Source: Amanita rubescens
Lineage: Eukaryota; Basidiomycota; Agaricomycetes; Agaricales; Amanitaceae
Length of the DNA stretch: 38,713 nt
Assembly: GCA_015039365.1 (NCBI GenBank)
Contig: WION01000502.1
Coordinates: 1 to 38,713 of the forward strand
Reading direction: 5' to 3'
Shown here: one piece after another, positions 1 to 10,199 of the stretch
Position numbering within the stretch: position 1 is the first letter of the stretch
How the letters are laid out: every line of letters begins with the position of its first letter
Program-made: the position numbers and the translations under genes
Notes under the pieces: model-generated
Seen by the model: the letters and a program-made list of their open reading frames with translations, nothing else
The model's database searches: none
What the model was told of the DNA's origin: nothing

Positions 1-360
1 CGTCAGGGTCGCCACCGTAGATCCACCAGACGCCTCGCTCGTCCCGTAACGCTGGTGACCGCTGCAGAAGGGGGTATAGAACGAAGAAGGCCCGATGCTG
101 GCATTGGAGAACGACGTCGCAGGAGTTGCTCAGCAGAACCAGTGAATCACGACGTCAGGGTCGCCACCGTAGATCCACCAGACGCCTCGCTCGTCCCGTA
201 ACGCTGGTGACCGCCGCAGAAGAAGCATAAAAACAATCGAATGACTCGTGGCGTATTGAAAGGCGACGGAAGGTGTTCACCCGTGGGAATATTGTTTACA
301 TAGCACGTGTTCCAGTGTTTGCTCTACAAACAACAACAATGAATTGAGCTACGACTGTAC
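1..360. repeat. Partial copy of the TET/JBP-upstream repeat, with an internal ~152-bp tandem unit
   Basis: A block beginning CGTCAGGGTCGCCACCGTAG at position 1 recurs at 153, giving about two tandem units. The same block occurs at about 27557 and 27698, and the following stretches (GTGGGAATATTGTTTA, TTTGCTCTACAAACAA near 275-340) reappear at 28117-28170. The order and orientation match the region just upstream of the dioxygenase gene at 27503. This copy lacks about 0.3 kb present in the right-hand copy. By analogy the left edge could be the upstream region of a second dioxygenase-type gene lying outside the window. Confidence 0.8.
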
Positions 361-743
361 TGTAGTGAGACATAAGAATCGTAATCTCGTCGTATATATG
401 GCATAGGGGCATTGGCCATCTGGCCGTTACGAAATGCTGGCAGTGGTTCATGCGCGCCATTTGCTGTTAAAAGGGGTGCAGTGATGTCGTGATGCATTTC
501 ACTCCTTTCGACGGTTCCTGCCAGTATATGTGCGGGTTACCTGGTTTTTTGGCGGAGCAATTTGGCTTTTGAAGTTGATCCGCTGCTGGGTTGACGGGTT
601 TTCGTCGCTATTTTCTTCATCACCGCAAGTGGGCAGCTGCCCACGTCGCTGGGCCTTCGGGGGACGCTGGGGAGACAGAGATGAGGAGGGTGGACGTTTC
701 TTCTGTGGATGGAAATCGTAGGTTGCTGAGGATGGGGCTGTGT
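361..743. other. Intergenic, 3' flank of the SNF2 gene
   Basis: No supported gene is seen. The stretch separates the left-edge repeat from the stop codon of the minus-strand helicase gene and presumably holds its 3' untranslated region. Short open frames here have no recognisable features. Confidence 0.5.
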
Positions 744-3700
744 TCAAATGTTTTTTACCAGGCGACTGGATATCGCTTCAGATAACTCATCAGCTGCTTT
801 TCCTATATATGCCATGGTATCATCGGACATCCGAATATCCCCCCAATCCTCAGGTGAGCAGTCCGGGTTTCGTTTGACCTCAGGCATATCGATGTCCGGC
901 TCGGCCGAACGCATGACGGCTCTGACTGAGGCCCCATCTGGTTCTCTGATGCCAGGGTCCGGAAACGAGCCTTCTATACCAGCGTCCATCCTGGACGAAT
1001 CGTTCACTAGAGAGTCGCCTTCATCCTCAGGCATATTGATGTCTGGCTCGGCCGGACCCATGACGGCTCTGACTGAGGCCCCATCTGGTTCTCTGATGCC
1101 AGAGTCTGGGAACGAGCCTTCTGTACCAGCGTCCATCTTGGACAAATCGTTCACTAGAGAGTCGCCTTCATCCTCAGGCATATTGATGTCTGGCTCGGCC
1201 GGACCCATGACGGCTCTGACTGAAGCCCCATCTGGTTCTCTGATGTCAGATTCTGGGAACGAGCCTTCTGCACCCGCGTCCGTCCCAGCCGGATCGTTCG
1301 AGCGAGTGCCGCCGTCATTTGGAGCAGTCGATGCAGCCTTGTTTGTCTGCCCCAGAAGTGTCATTGAGGAACCCGAAGCTACATTGCCTGGCCCCTTTGC
1401 AGCTTTCTTTCCCTTTTTCCGACCCGAGGTACTAGCAGCAGCCGATGCCGTATTGCCTCTCTGTCCCATTGAGGAACCTGACGCCATCTTGTCGGGCCCC
1501 CCTTCATCCTGTTGAGAACCGCCAGGTGTATCCGGTTGCGTAGCCTTCTTCCCCTTCCGTTGACCGGTCTGTCCTAAAGAGGTAGCTTTGCCAACAATGT
1601 ATGAGTGCCATAAAAATAAGTCAGCCGTTTAGACGCACCACCTGTCTGCTGCTCCTTCCCCTTCCCCTTCCCCTTCCCCTTCCCCTTCCCCTTCCCCTTC
1701 CCCTTCCCCTTCCCCTTCCCCTTCCCCTTCCCCTTCCCCTTCCCCTTCCCCTTCCCCTTCCCCTTCCCCTTCCCCTTCCCCTTCCCCCCTTCATTCCCTT
1801 CGTTGCTCACTGGTTGTTCCATTTCCTCATCGTCGTTGGGGTCCTGTGGGTTCCCCTCAAACATGTTATTGAGGTCTACAAATATGATTTATGAGCCCAC
1901 TGGCTGATTTGGTTGGTTGTAAGTTAGACGTACCCGGGTTCATAGCTTCAGTTTTTGTTACTAAAGCCTGGAGCATGACATCCTTATCCTTCGCAAGCGA
2001 AGCCATGATGACGTCCGTTGTTCCCACCGCCAGCAGCTTATATACATTGACAATCTGCTGTTGTCCATACCGATGGGCACGGCCAATAATCTGCACCACT
2101 GATTGTTGGGACCAGACGGTGTCCTTTATAACAGGTTTTATGTCAGTTTAACAGGCTAATGGAAGGAAGGACTTTTGCTTACAAATAGGATTACCGTGTC
2201 AGCACAGGCCAGGTTGAGTCCGGCTGCCCCAACCGATGAAAATAGAAGCACGCGTCGTGCTGGATCTTTCGTATGAACGAATTCCTGTACGGCTTCGTCT
2301 CTATCCTTCGTCCTCATGTCACCGTTTATGATAAAGGGAGTGACCCCGTAAAGCCCCATCACCGACTGTACGGTGGCCGTTGACATTGGATACTCATAAT
2401 AAACGAGTATTTTCCGTTGTTGTGAGGTAGCTTGTCCATCAGGGAGGGGTGGGTAGACGATGACACCGTCGTTCACCACTGGTGGTTTTGCAGCGTCGTC
2501 GTTGAGGAGATGCCGAAGTAGCCGCATAAGGGCCAATAGCTTCGTTCCGGGTCGTTTTTCCCATTCGTCCATCGATGTAAACTTGGGAAATCGTTCACCG
2601 GATGGATGGTTGTCAGGATATACCAGATTCAGCCTGTAGTAGATATAAAAGCTCTGTTTTAATTGTCAGATCTCCGTCTGGCCAAACCTGCCATTGTGGG
2701 CTTACCTCATTAGAGAACTCGATAAACGTCGTGTTCCGCTTTCGCTGCATTATACTTTCAAACGAGTCGTTCAGCACCTCCATTTCCCACTCCTGTAGCT
2801 CGACCGGAAGTACGTGCGAGACGTAAGGGGGAAGCTGGTCGTTGAGGGACGTCCCATCCGGTCGTTTAGAGTTTATGGTTCGTCGAATAATGGAGCCACT
2901 GAATTTCGCCTGGATGTCCTTGACCATGTCAACCTGGACCCTCCTAATGGTTTCTGCCGCATGAGGCGTTTTAACGTCTCCCACGCCTAGCAGCAATTGC
3001 TGGTGGGCAAACCGCATTTCTTGCCTGTCTTCTGGAGTCAGTATCCGTTTTGCCCGAGTGAGGTCTCGCGCTCCGCTTCTCTCCAATTCTTGCCCATCTG
3101 TGCCACACAGCGCAGGGATTCCAATGATCCGTCCTAGGTTGATCACGTCCTGTTGTGTTGTGTCGTTGGTCATCAGTCATGACGTCCGGTTCAGTTGGGC
3201 AGAATACGCACCAAGGGTTTTGTGTACAATGGAGTCGCAGTACAGCAAGACATCATTGCTGACTGCCTTCGAAGATGGACGCTTCCAACGAAGCCACGAT
3301 GAGGCCCACGGAATTCGTGCGCTTCATCTATCCATGCTGACGCCCATTTCATGCCGGAAAAGTCGGGGGGATTCGCCTTTATTTTGCGGGATTTGTCGAT
3401 AGCATTACGATGCATCGATGATTTACTGCAGTCATAAGTTTTTCCAGCGAGCGTGTTAAATACCTTTTGGGTTAGTTTTTTTTTTCAGCTAGTGCGTAGT
3501 TGCGATTGTGTGAACAATACGCACCGAGTGAGGAATTAGTACGATTCGGAACATGGGGGGATGGTGTGACTTTTTCCAAGCGCCATCTGGAGCAGTAAAA
3601 TATGTTTGAAGCTCGGTGGCGATGGTTGGCAGCTGGAAGATGTCCAACGAATGGGGCTTGAAGAATGTTTTGAGCTCTCGGCGCCATTGGTCAACCAGAG

Positions 3701-5336
3701 AGTTGGGGATAACTATGGCGTGGGGTAGATTGGGAACGCGGCCATTACCCATGAAGTGTGGGCGATCCTCTATACACATGTGGTCAGCAATTGATGCACA
3801 GAAGCAGGTAGGAAGGCATACTGATGATCGGAGGGCGAAGCTGTTCCTGTGCCTCTGACTGGAAAACCAGCTGGATAAATGAGATGGATGCCATAACCTG
3901 CGCTGTCTTTCCTACGCCCACATCATCTGCAAGCAAGACGCCGTGTACATCAGGCGTTATTTCTGCCGTCCAGATCCTGTCGACGATCGCTGCAACGCCG
4001 CACAGCTGATGCCACAGCAATTCAATGGCCATCATATCAGGCCCCCCCTTATCAAACCTTTCCAAAACGTGCTTCGGGACTGTGCTATCCCATGGTGAAA
4101 CCAGGTTATTCGCGGCTCGGTAGCTATTCCAGTTGACTGGTCGAGCGTTCAAAAATCCCAGTAGGTTCGACAGCTCATCTGCTGTCTTTCCCTTCATCGT
4201 GTCGACTCCCATGTCGCCAAGATCCTCTACCAGTGCATCCCATGTGGTGAGTCCCCCTCCACTGGCAAAGGGCAGGTCAACCCCATCCCTCTCGAAGTAA
4301 TGAGTATAGAGTGAGATTGTTTCTCGAACCTCTTCCGGTCGTGCCAGATCAGCATTGACAATCTTTTTCTGCGACGCCCGTTTTCTTGCTTTTACCGCTG
4401 AATAGGATGGTTAAAAGCGCGTATCAACATAGATGCAACATAGATGGATGGATGGAACCCACCTGCTGGTTGATGCTCCTTGCTTATGTCGATGCCCTTC
4501 TCCTCCATTCCCAGTTTGATTAATAGGGATTGTATTGTGGCTTGATGGACGGCTGCTGCTGCGCGAGCATTTGGCAAAAATGTCGTTTGCTGTTTGAACT
4601 TGTCCAGCTGCTTTATAGCATGTCGAATGTCGGCTAGAGCCACAGTTTCTTCGTCATTAATTTCTACTCATGTTGTCAACGTCAAATCCTATGAAGATAC
4701 ATGCCGGTGCTTACTTTTCATCGCCTCATCCAACTCCCTTTGTGATTCAGGGAGCCTCTTCACTGCACGGGTGTGCGCTCTCCGCAGCCGGTCCAGATTA
4801 TGGACAACAGCGGTGTCCACCAGAGCGCTTGCCCTGTTGTGGAGGAAGCCGGAGAATTCCTCGACCACAGTTTCACCAAAAATTTCCTCAGCTATAACGC
4901 GACCGATGCCCTGTGTCTGGGAGGCACAGTCGCGCCATCCATCATTAGTTCTCTCCAGTGTCTGCTGGGGGTGGACCCCAGCCTCCATTAGTTGCCGCTC
5001 GATCTCCTTGTTAAAGGCAGGGAAAATAGCGTCCTTGCAGAGCTTCTGCCATGCTCCCATGCCATTCGCGGAGCCCACGCCTGCCTTGATCTGGACCTCC
5101 GTAGAGTTGTTACAGGCACTTATGTACTCGCCGAAAGAGAGCCTGTCATCCACCAGAACTCGAACGGGATAATCGGTGCGTACAATGCTACCGTGCTCCC
5201 GCTTTATGCCAAGTTTGGCGTTGACATCTGGGTCGTCATAGGGGTAGGTAGGCTCGGTGCCATCGCCTTTCCATGAGTGGTTCAGGAGTATAGTTATCAG
5301 TTGGATGTACGTGTCGGATGGCATAGTAGGGGTCAA
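744..5336 (-). CDS. SNF2-family DEAH helicase/translocase with repetitive C-terminal tail, 10 exons
   Basis: Predicted exons on the minus strand: 5336-4715, 4663-4463, 4397-3822, 3769-3525, 3463-3212, 3149-2706, 2581-2183, 2123-1934, 1875-1639, 1585-744. All nine introns have GT..AG ends, and the phases join into 1335 codons plus stop. Helicase motifs appear in order: motif I LADDVGVGKT (about residues 430-439), Ia with PNSLVDQW, motif II DEAH (about 594-597), motif III TATP (about 623-626), helicase-C KILVYYEYP (about 837), motif V GAAGLNLACADTVILF, and motif VI QIIGRAHRYGQ (about 924-934). This is the SNF2 pattern, expected to be an ATP-driven nuclear DNA translocase. The N-terminal ~400 residues are not recognised. 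The tail has a (Gly-Lys)n tract and three 49-residue acidic repeats. No break is seen. The start is the first ATG of exon 1; an extra upstream exon is possible. The sixth intron (124 nt) is the least certain. Confidence 0.9.
876..1268 (-). repeat. Three tandem 147-bp (49-codon) repeats in the SNF2 tail
   Basis: The coding strand repeats a unit containing IREPDGASVRAVM, AEPDI(N/D)MPE and EGDSLVND, each copy starting EGSFP. The first two copies are 49 codons; the third diverges after MPE. The copies keep frame, so the array can expand or contract without breaking the gene. It is acidic, Pro/Ser-rich and probably disordered. Confidence 0.85.
1654..1787. repeat. (CTTCCC)n hexanucleotide microsatellite, about 22 copies, coding for (Gly-Lys)n
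   Basis: A nearly pure CCTTCC/GGGAAG run lies inside exon 9 of the helicase gene. On the coding strand it is in frame and gives alternating Gly and Lys over about 45 residues. Whole-unit length changes preserve the frame. The product would be a strongly basic, flexible segment, plausibly binding nucleic acid (inference). Confidence 0.95.
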
Positions 5337-6104
5337 TGAGTCGCAGGGATGATGTATCCCTACTTATATGAATCCGGTTCCGTCTTTGAGGCTGGATCCC
5401 AGTTCCTGCTGGCATCGCGATGTAATTGGTTGGTTGGTTTGGTTGGTTGTAATTGGATTAAAGGGTCGGTTGGTTGCGGTGATTGGATATCATGATGTGC
5501 TTGCAATGCCCGTACTGAGGTACCTGCCCAGCTCTTAGTGAGTAGCCGCACTGTACGTGTAGCTCTTAGCTCTGTAGTTAGTTAGTTAATATCGATGTTC
5601 GATGTTAATAAATTGATCAATTGAAAAAACGAACGAAATCTGACCAAATTGCCCGCAGGGCATATATTACGTTGCCCCGTACCCGTATATTGCTCTGCCC
5701 GCTAAGCGGTAATTCTCGGGGCGACCAGAACGATCCTGGCGCAAACGCGAGACAGGGTATACCGCAACATTTGTTAATAGAGGCCTGAGAGACCTACCGT
5801 GACGACCTTTACCTCAATGCTCAGTCGGATGCTCAAAGGTAAGGCATACGTGCATATTTTATCGTTATCATTATCATTATTCTACACGTACGTGAAAAGT
5901 AACACTGGAATAACACTGGAATACATTTTTGTACGGATGATTTATCACAGCGTCAATCGCTAGCCTGAACGAATGGCCCGTATAGTATTCACCGTTCCGC
6001 AATGGAGGGTAATAAAGCAGTGGTATTACGCAGTGTCAAGTTGACAGTCATAATGCAGGCAGCAGCCATGTGCATCGATGTGGGGCTGTGGGCGGGACCT
6101 GTAT
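5337..6104. other. Intergenic, 5' flank of the SNF2 gene with TTGG-type tracts
   Basis: Holds GGTTGGTTGGTTTGG-type tracts near 5429-5475, a small TAACACTGGAA direct duplication near 5900-5922 and TTATCATTATCATTATT near 5866. It presumably includes the promoter of the minus-strand helicase gene. No gene is supported. Confidence 0.5.
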
Positions 6105-7300
6105 CAGGCATTGAATGATGAACAGGCGATGGAGACGCGTACTTGCCTATAGCATTCGGTGCATCGCATGCGTCTATGGTTGGTTATGGTTATGGTTATG
6201 GTTGGTTTGGTTGGTTGGTTGGTTTATGGCTTACGCGTCAAGCGTCCGGCCTGGCCGGATACGACGTGGATTGGGTGATTTGCGACTGGCTGATGGCAGG
6301 GGCTGCGACACAGCAGGCCTAGTCCCTGCATAAGGTGGGTAATGAACAGGCGATGAAGACACGTACTTGCCTGTTTATGGCCAACGCATCAGCTGTCCGG
6401 CCTGGCCGGATACGGTGTAGGCTGCAGTGACAACAGACATAGTCCCTGCAATGAGAACATATTACGCACTTGCCTATGACATATTTTTGAGTGTGATCAA
6501 GGTGGTGTGAAACCACGGAGCGAATAGATGTTACAACTCCGACTGATGAACTTGCACGGCGCGGAACAGTGTTTGTGGGGCAAATAGCGCCACGTGAACT
6601 TTCCTTTCCCGGCTACTTGCCCCACAAACACTGTTCCGCGCCGCACGAGTTCGTCAGTCGGAGTTATAACATCTATTCTCTCCGTGGTTTCACGCCACCA
6701 TGATTGTACGCTCAAAATATGTCATAGGCAAGTGCATAATATGTTCTCATTGCAGGGACTATGTCTGTTGTCACTGCAGCCTACACCGTATCCGGCCAGG
6801 CCGGACAGCTGATGCGTTGGCCATAGGGTACCGTCATAGGCAAGTGCGTAGTATGTCCTCATCGCCCATTCATTGCTCATACTGTGCAGGGACCCGTTGT
6901 CCCAATACGTCACTGCAGTCTACACCGTGTCCGGCCAGGCCGGACAGCTGATGCATTGGCCAGAAAAACGCGGTACCGTTCAAAATACGTCGTAAGCAAG
7001 TACGTGTCTTCATCACCTGTTCATTGCTCACCCTATGCAGGGGCTAGGCCTGCTGTCCCGATACGTTGCTTCCCCTCCCATCAGCCAGTTGCAAGCCACC
7101 TAATCCACACTGTATCCGGCCAGGCTGGACGCTTGATGCGTAAACCAACCAACCATAAAACCAACCATAAAACCAACCAACCATCAACCAACCAACCATC
7201 AACCAACCAACCAATCAATCAAACCAACCAACCATAAACGCATCTAGTGTGCCGAATGCTATAGGCAGGTACGCGTCTCCATCACCCGTTTATTACTCAC
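6105..7300. mobile_element. Long fold-back (imperfect palindrome) element, ~1.2 kb
   Basis: The left arm (about 6105-6583) is repeated in reverse complement in the right arm (about 6617-7300) around a loop at 6584-6616. Matching landmarks in mirror order include GTTTGTGGGGCAA/TTGCCCCACAAAC at the loop, AACCACGGAG-type sequence, CACTTGCCTATGACATA/TATGTCATAGGCAAGTG, the TCCGGCC palindrome, the ATGGTTATGG/CCAACCATAA arrays, and ACGCGTACTTGCCTATAG against its complement near 7265. The right arm is longer because one ~150-bp module (about 6832-6990) is duplicated. No transposase is present, so it is a non-autonomous fold-back or MITE-like element, or the result of inverted duplication. Confidence 0.8.
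6245..6259. repeat. TCCGGCCTGGCCGGA palindrome, one of many dispersed copies
   Basis: A perfect 7-bp-arm palindrome with a one-base centre. Perfect copies are at 6245, 6396, 6791, 6930, 30598 and about 33916; degenerate copies are near 7115, 8487, 8570, 8680, 30690, 32857, 33645, 33785, 37284 and 37411. The A or T centre reports orientation: it is flanked by ATACGGTGTAGG on one side and GACAGCTGATGCG on the other. It is an internal module of the fold-back family and may itself be a protein-binding or cleavage site (inference). Confidence 0.85.
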
Positions 7301-8180
7301 AGCATTAAACCGCGTTCGCATCTTCATTCAATTCAGCTATGACATTATCAGGGGCTTGTAATCCGCCTGGAAATACTGACGGGCGACTGCCAGTAGTGAA
7401 CTAGACTGCAGCTAGATTGCAGGCCACAGGTGTATTAGCTTGCTTGGCGGATAGGAGATGAGCGTCCACAGCCTCACACCCCCTGACCTCCACAGAATCC
7501 ACACCGTCTCGGTATTGAGAATATCACGTTTCCCTCAGCTGACAACTGGCCAGGCCATAAACAACAACGCGTGTAGGGTACGAGTCGCCCCAGCCCACGC
7601 CGTATCTAGCCATGCTGGATGGTCGATGTGTAGGTTCACCTCAGGCAGGTCCGCTCGGGCCCTCGGGTCTTCAGTTCTCAACGAAGGACAACGCTCACTA
7701 AGATGTGAGGATCGATTTGGTTGGTTGGTTGGTTGGTTTTCGCTTTACATTTACTGTTGTTTGTTTCTTGCACTAAACGCGTTACTTCTGATTCTTTTGT
7801 AGATAAAATGACGATACAAAGCCAGCGTCTCCTCTAGCTTCAGTCATTACTATGCCCCTGTCAAACTACGAATCTAAGAAACTACGAATCTAAGCGTCTC
7901 CTCTAGCTTCAGTCATTACTATGCCCCTGTCAAACTACGAATCTACGAATCTATGACACACTTCTACATACTTCACTATCTACAGTCTAGGCCCCTCACC
8001 GCGGGAGAACACGCGCGAGGTATAGTCCGTTTGTAGGAATACGCAAATGCAATCCTTCTTCCCCTCGAACTTTTCTCTCTTTTGTGAAAACCCTCTCAAA
8101 CCCGAGTATTGAGGTGAAGGTCATATTCTCTCAGAGCTGCCCACTGTGCGTTGGGTTGGGTTAGAAGGGGTAATACCTCC
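7301..8180. other. Repeat-derived intergenic DNA with a ~62-bp tandem duplication
   Basis: The segment GTCTCCTCTAGCTTCAGTCA to CTACGAATCTAAG around 7828-7895 is repeated immediately to about 7950. A short TTGG array lies at about 7718-7740. No gene with convincing features is seen. Confidence 0.55.
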
Positions 8181-8189
8181 CAATCGCCA

Positions 8190-8290
8190 TTTATCTGTTG
8201 TTTGTCCCACAAATACTGCTCCACGCTGTACAAGCTGAGCGGTCGGAGTTAGAACGGCCCCTCGTTGCTTGTTCCTGTACCACCACCATC
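8190..8290. mobile_element. Half-copy of the dispersed 50-bp-stem hairpin (MITE-like) family
   Basis: Contains TTTGTCCCACAAATACTGCT followed by GTACAAGCTGAGCGGTCGGAGTTAGAAC. This is the right arm of the hairpin seen complete at 33382-33515 and inside the fold-back at 6.5 kb. No matching left arm is adjacent, so it appears truncated. Confidence 0.6.
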
Positions 8291-8399
8291 AAGCAATCTA
8301 AGTCCACATGGTGGAGTATAGTGTAGCGATTCCCTATGTCCTCATCGCCTATTCGTTACTCACGCTGAGCCTTATTCCTCTTTCCCTCAGCCAGTCGCA

Positions 8400-8700
8400 A
8401 GTCACCCAGGCCAGACAGTTGATATGCAGGCCATGCGTGGTACGATTCCCCCTCCCGCATGTGCTGTCGTATCAACTTACACCGTATCCGGCCAGGGGAC
8501 AGTCGATACGCAGGCCGTGTGTGGTACAATTGCCTCTCCCACCTGTGCTGTCATATCAACTTATACCGTATCCAGCCAGGCCGGACAGTTGACATGTGGG
8601 CCATAAACGAACGAACCAACCAAACCAACCACCGCAACCACCGCATAGCAGCCGTACCACGGTAACAGCTGACACTGTATCCGGCCCGGCCGGATGGTTG
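8400..8700. repeat. ~85-bp tandem repeats carrying the TCCGGCC palindrome
   Basis: Two to three tandem copies contain GATACGCAGGCCGTGTGTGG-like sequence, a CCTCCCxCxTGTGCTGTC stretch, TATCAACTTA(C/T)ACCGTATCC and a degenerate palindrome. They are the same modules as in the 6.1-7.3 kb fold-back, here amplified in one orientation. Confidence 0.65.
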
Positions 8701-8753
8701 GTATGGGGCGAAGGGACGAGTCAGGTCGCTGACATAAATGACTTTCTGACTAT

Positions 8754-8825
8754 ACTTTACCTTCTTTCGTCGTGTTACTTTACCTTCTTTCGTCGTGTTA
8801 CTTTACCTTCTTTCGTCGTGTTTTC
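8754..8825. repeat. Three tandem ~25-bp copies of TTACTTTACCTTCTTTCGTCG
   Basis: The unit, read with small end differences, is repeated three times head to tail just before the gene remnant that begins at 8863. It may lie in the 5' region of that remnant. Confidence 0.85.
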
Positions 8826-8862
8826 ATTCCTTCTGCTGACTCTTGATCCATTTTTCATCAGT

Positions 8863-9692
8863 ATGACAAGTCAGGAAAGCAGTTATGCCGGTGCGTCGCG
8901 AGGGCCTGTGAGTTTCCCCGTTCGTGGCGTTTGTATGTGACGTCGTTTAGCACGTTAGCACATTAACGCGCTTTACAGATGGACTGGCCAGGTCAGACAG
9001 GTAGTCTTGAAGGGACACAGTCGGTGAGTGTTCACGAGATTTCAATACGTTCGTCTAATTATGCCTTGCGCAGATGACCAGCACGCGAGAGCCGGCACGT
9101 AAACGAAGACGCCTGGTTGGTTGGTTGGTTGGTTTGGTTGGTTGGTTTGGTTTGGTTTCTCAGTTTGTCGATCTAGAGGCTGACGCCGCTGGTGATGACG
9201 GTATGAAGAAGATGAGGATGAGAATGTAAACGGTAGGTTAGGTTAGGTTAGGTTAGGTTTGCAATTGTTGCTCAACTTTATCGTGCCAAATTGAACTGCG
9301 AAGATTTGGATGATGTGCAGATTGCACAGACGACGCTGGATCGATATCAAGGGTTCGAGCAATATATCAATGATATGATGGCGGTGTATCTACAACAGCC
9401 TGTCGTAGACAAGCCAGCCGTTACGATGACCACAATTCGGTCATGAAACCTCCCTGCTGGCTCCGTTTATGCAAGAAGCACCCAGACTTTGACAAAGGCA
9501 TCAAACGCTACCGTGCCGATGCCGCCCTAGGCTTCGAGCTAAAGGACAGCTCATCCAATATGCTATTGGTACCCTGACATCGGTTTCAATTTGAGAAACG
9601 TGGTGGGTGCCCTCCTCGCTGGCTGTTCGTTGACCAGGGGGATATCAACTCAGGCCTCAAACGCAGGCTTCAAGGCGAGAGCAAATGGTAAT
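8863..9692 (+). pseudogene. Broken multi-exon gene remnant, unrecognised family
   Basis: The start is well formed: exon 8863-8907 (15 codons from ATG), intron 8908-8978, exon 8979-9023, intron 9024-9073, exon 9074-9115 ending RKRRRL, then a TTGG array 9116-9163 that itself begins GT and ends TTTCTCAG, then an exon from 9164 reading FVDLEADAAGDD. The next acidic stretch (YEEDEDENVN) is in another frame. The next readable piece (9270-9446, AQLYRAKLNCEDLDDVQI...) ends at a stop, and a further piece (about 9579-9692) reads FEKRGG.PPRWLFVDQGD..SGLKRRLQGE. The basic then acidic 'FVDLEA' start resembles the N-terminal acidic region of Spt5-like proteins, but this is weak. Frame breaks indicate a decayed gene. 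Confidence 0.5.
9236..9260. repeat. (TTAGG)n short array, about 5 copies
   Basis: GGTTAGGTTAGGTTAGGTTAGG lies in a probable intron of the gene remnant. A similar array is at about 30863-30882. The five-base period is not the common fungal TTAGGG telomere repeat, so it is simply a simple-sequence array. Confidence 0.85.
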
Positions 9693-10180
9693 AATAGCTA
9701 TCAATTTCTCCTCGACAAGATCTTCGTGCCGTTCGTTGTGAAGTGGGATGTTCCTCTCAAATTTTTCGAAAAGGGGAAGACGGTTCGATCCCTGGACGTT
9801 CCATTCTTTTCTAATCCTAGTTCCACGTCGTGGACACTCCATATTCGTTCATGTCGTGAACACGTTGATCTTTCACTTGACACATTATAATGAAACATCT
9901 GTTCGTTATATTTATGTTTATGTACCTTTCTCCCTGTTCGTGACGTGTTCCTCGCCGTTCATGCCACGATCCTGTTGAATCATATTAAAATATAAATGTA
10001 CCTTAGCAACGTTCCGCTAACTGGCCCTGCTCACCGGCCCCTGGTCGCCTACGGCAAAACGGACTCCTATTTTCCTCGCGCCTTCGACAAGGTGGAAACT
10101 ACGGACGGCGCACGCTGTGCTATTACTTGGGCTCGGCTCTGGCCCAAGCCGCGGCTTTCTGACATATAATGTGACAGGGA
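9693..10180. other. Intergenic AT-rich stretch
   Basis: Nothing is supported here apart from short inverted GTTCACGACATGAACG-type sequences resembling those near 15600-15680. Confidence 0.4.
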
Positions 10181-10199
10181 GTTGAGGGTGGTCGATGGC

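Noticed and set aside
748..1515. 255-codon plus-strand frame opposite the SNF2 tail
   Set aside because: It mirrors the 49-codon repeats of the minus-strand exon, which is connected by splicing to clear helicase motifs.
1601..1894. Plus-strand Leu/Pro repeat protein over the hexanucleotide array
   Set aside because: It is the shadow of the (Gly-Lys)n coding microsatellite in the helicase gene; the minus-strand frame joins helicase exons with correct phases.
6319..7237. Open frames in the fold-back element
   Set aside because: They are products of the palindromic DNA repeats and read similarly on both strands; no protein features.
9236..9260. Interstitial telomere from the TTAGG array
   Set aside because: Only about five copies with a five-base period inside a probable intron; the usual fungal repeat is TTAGGG and no subtelomeric features accompany it.
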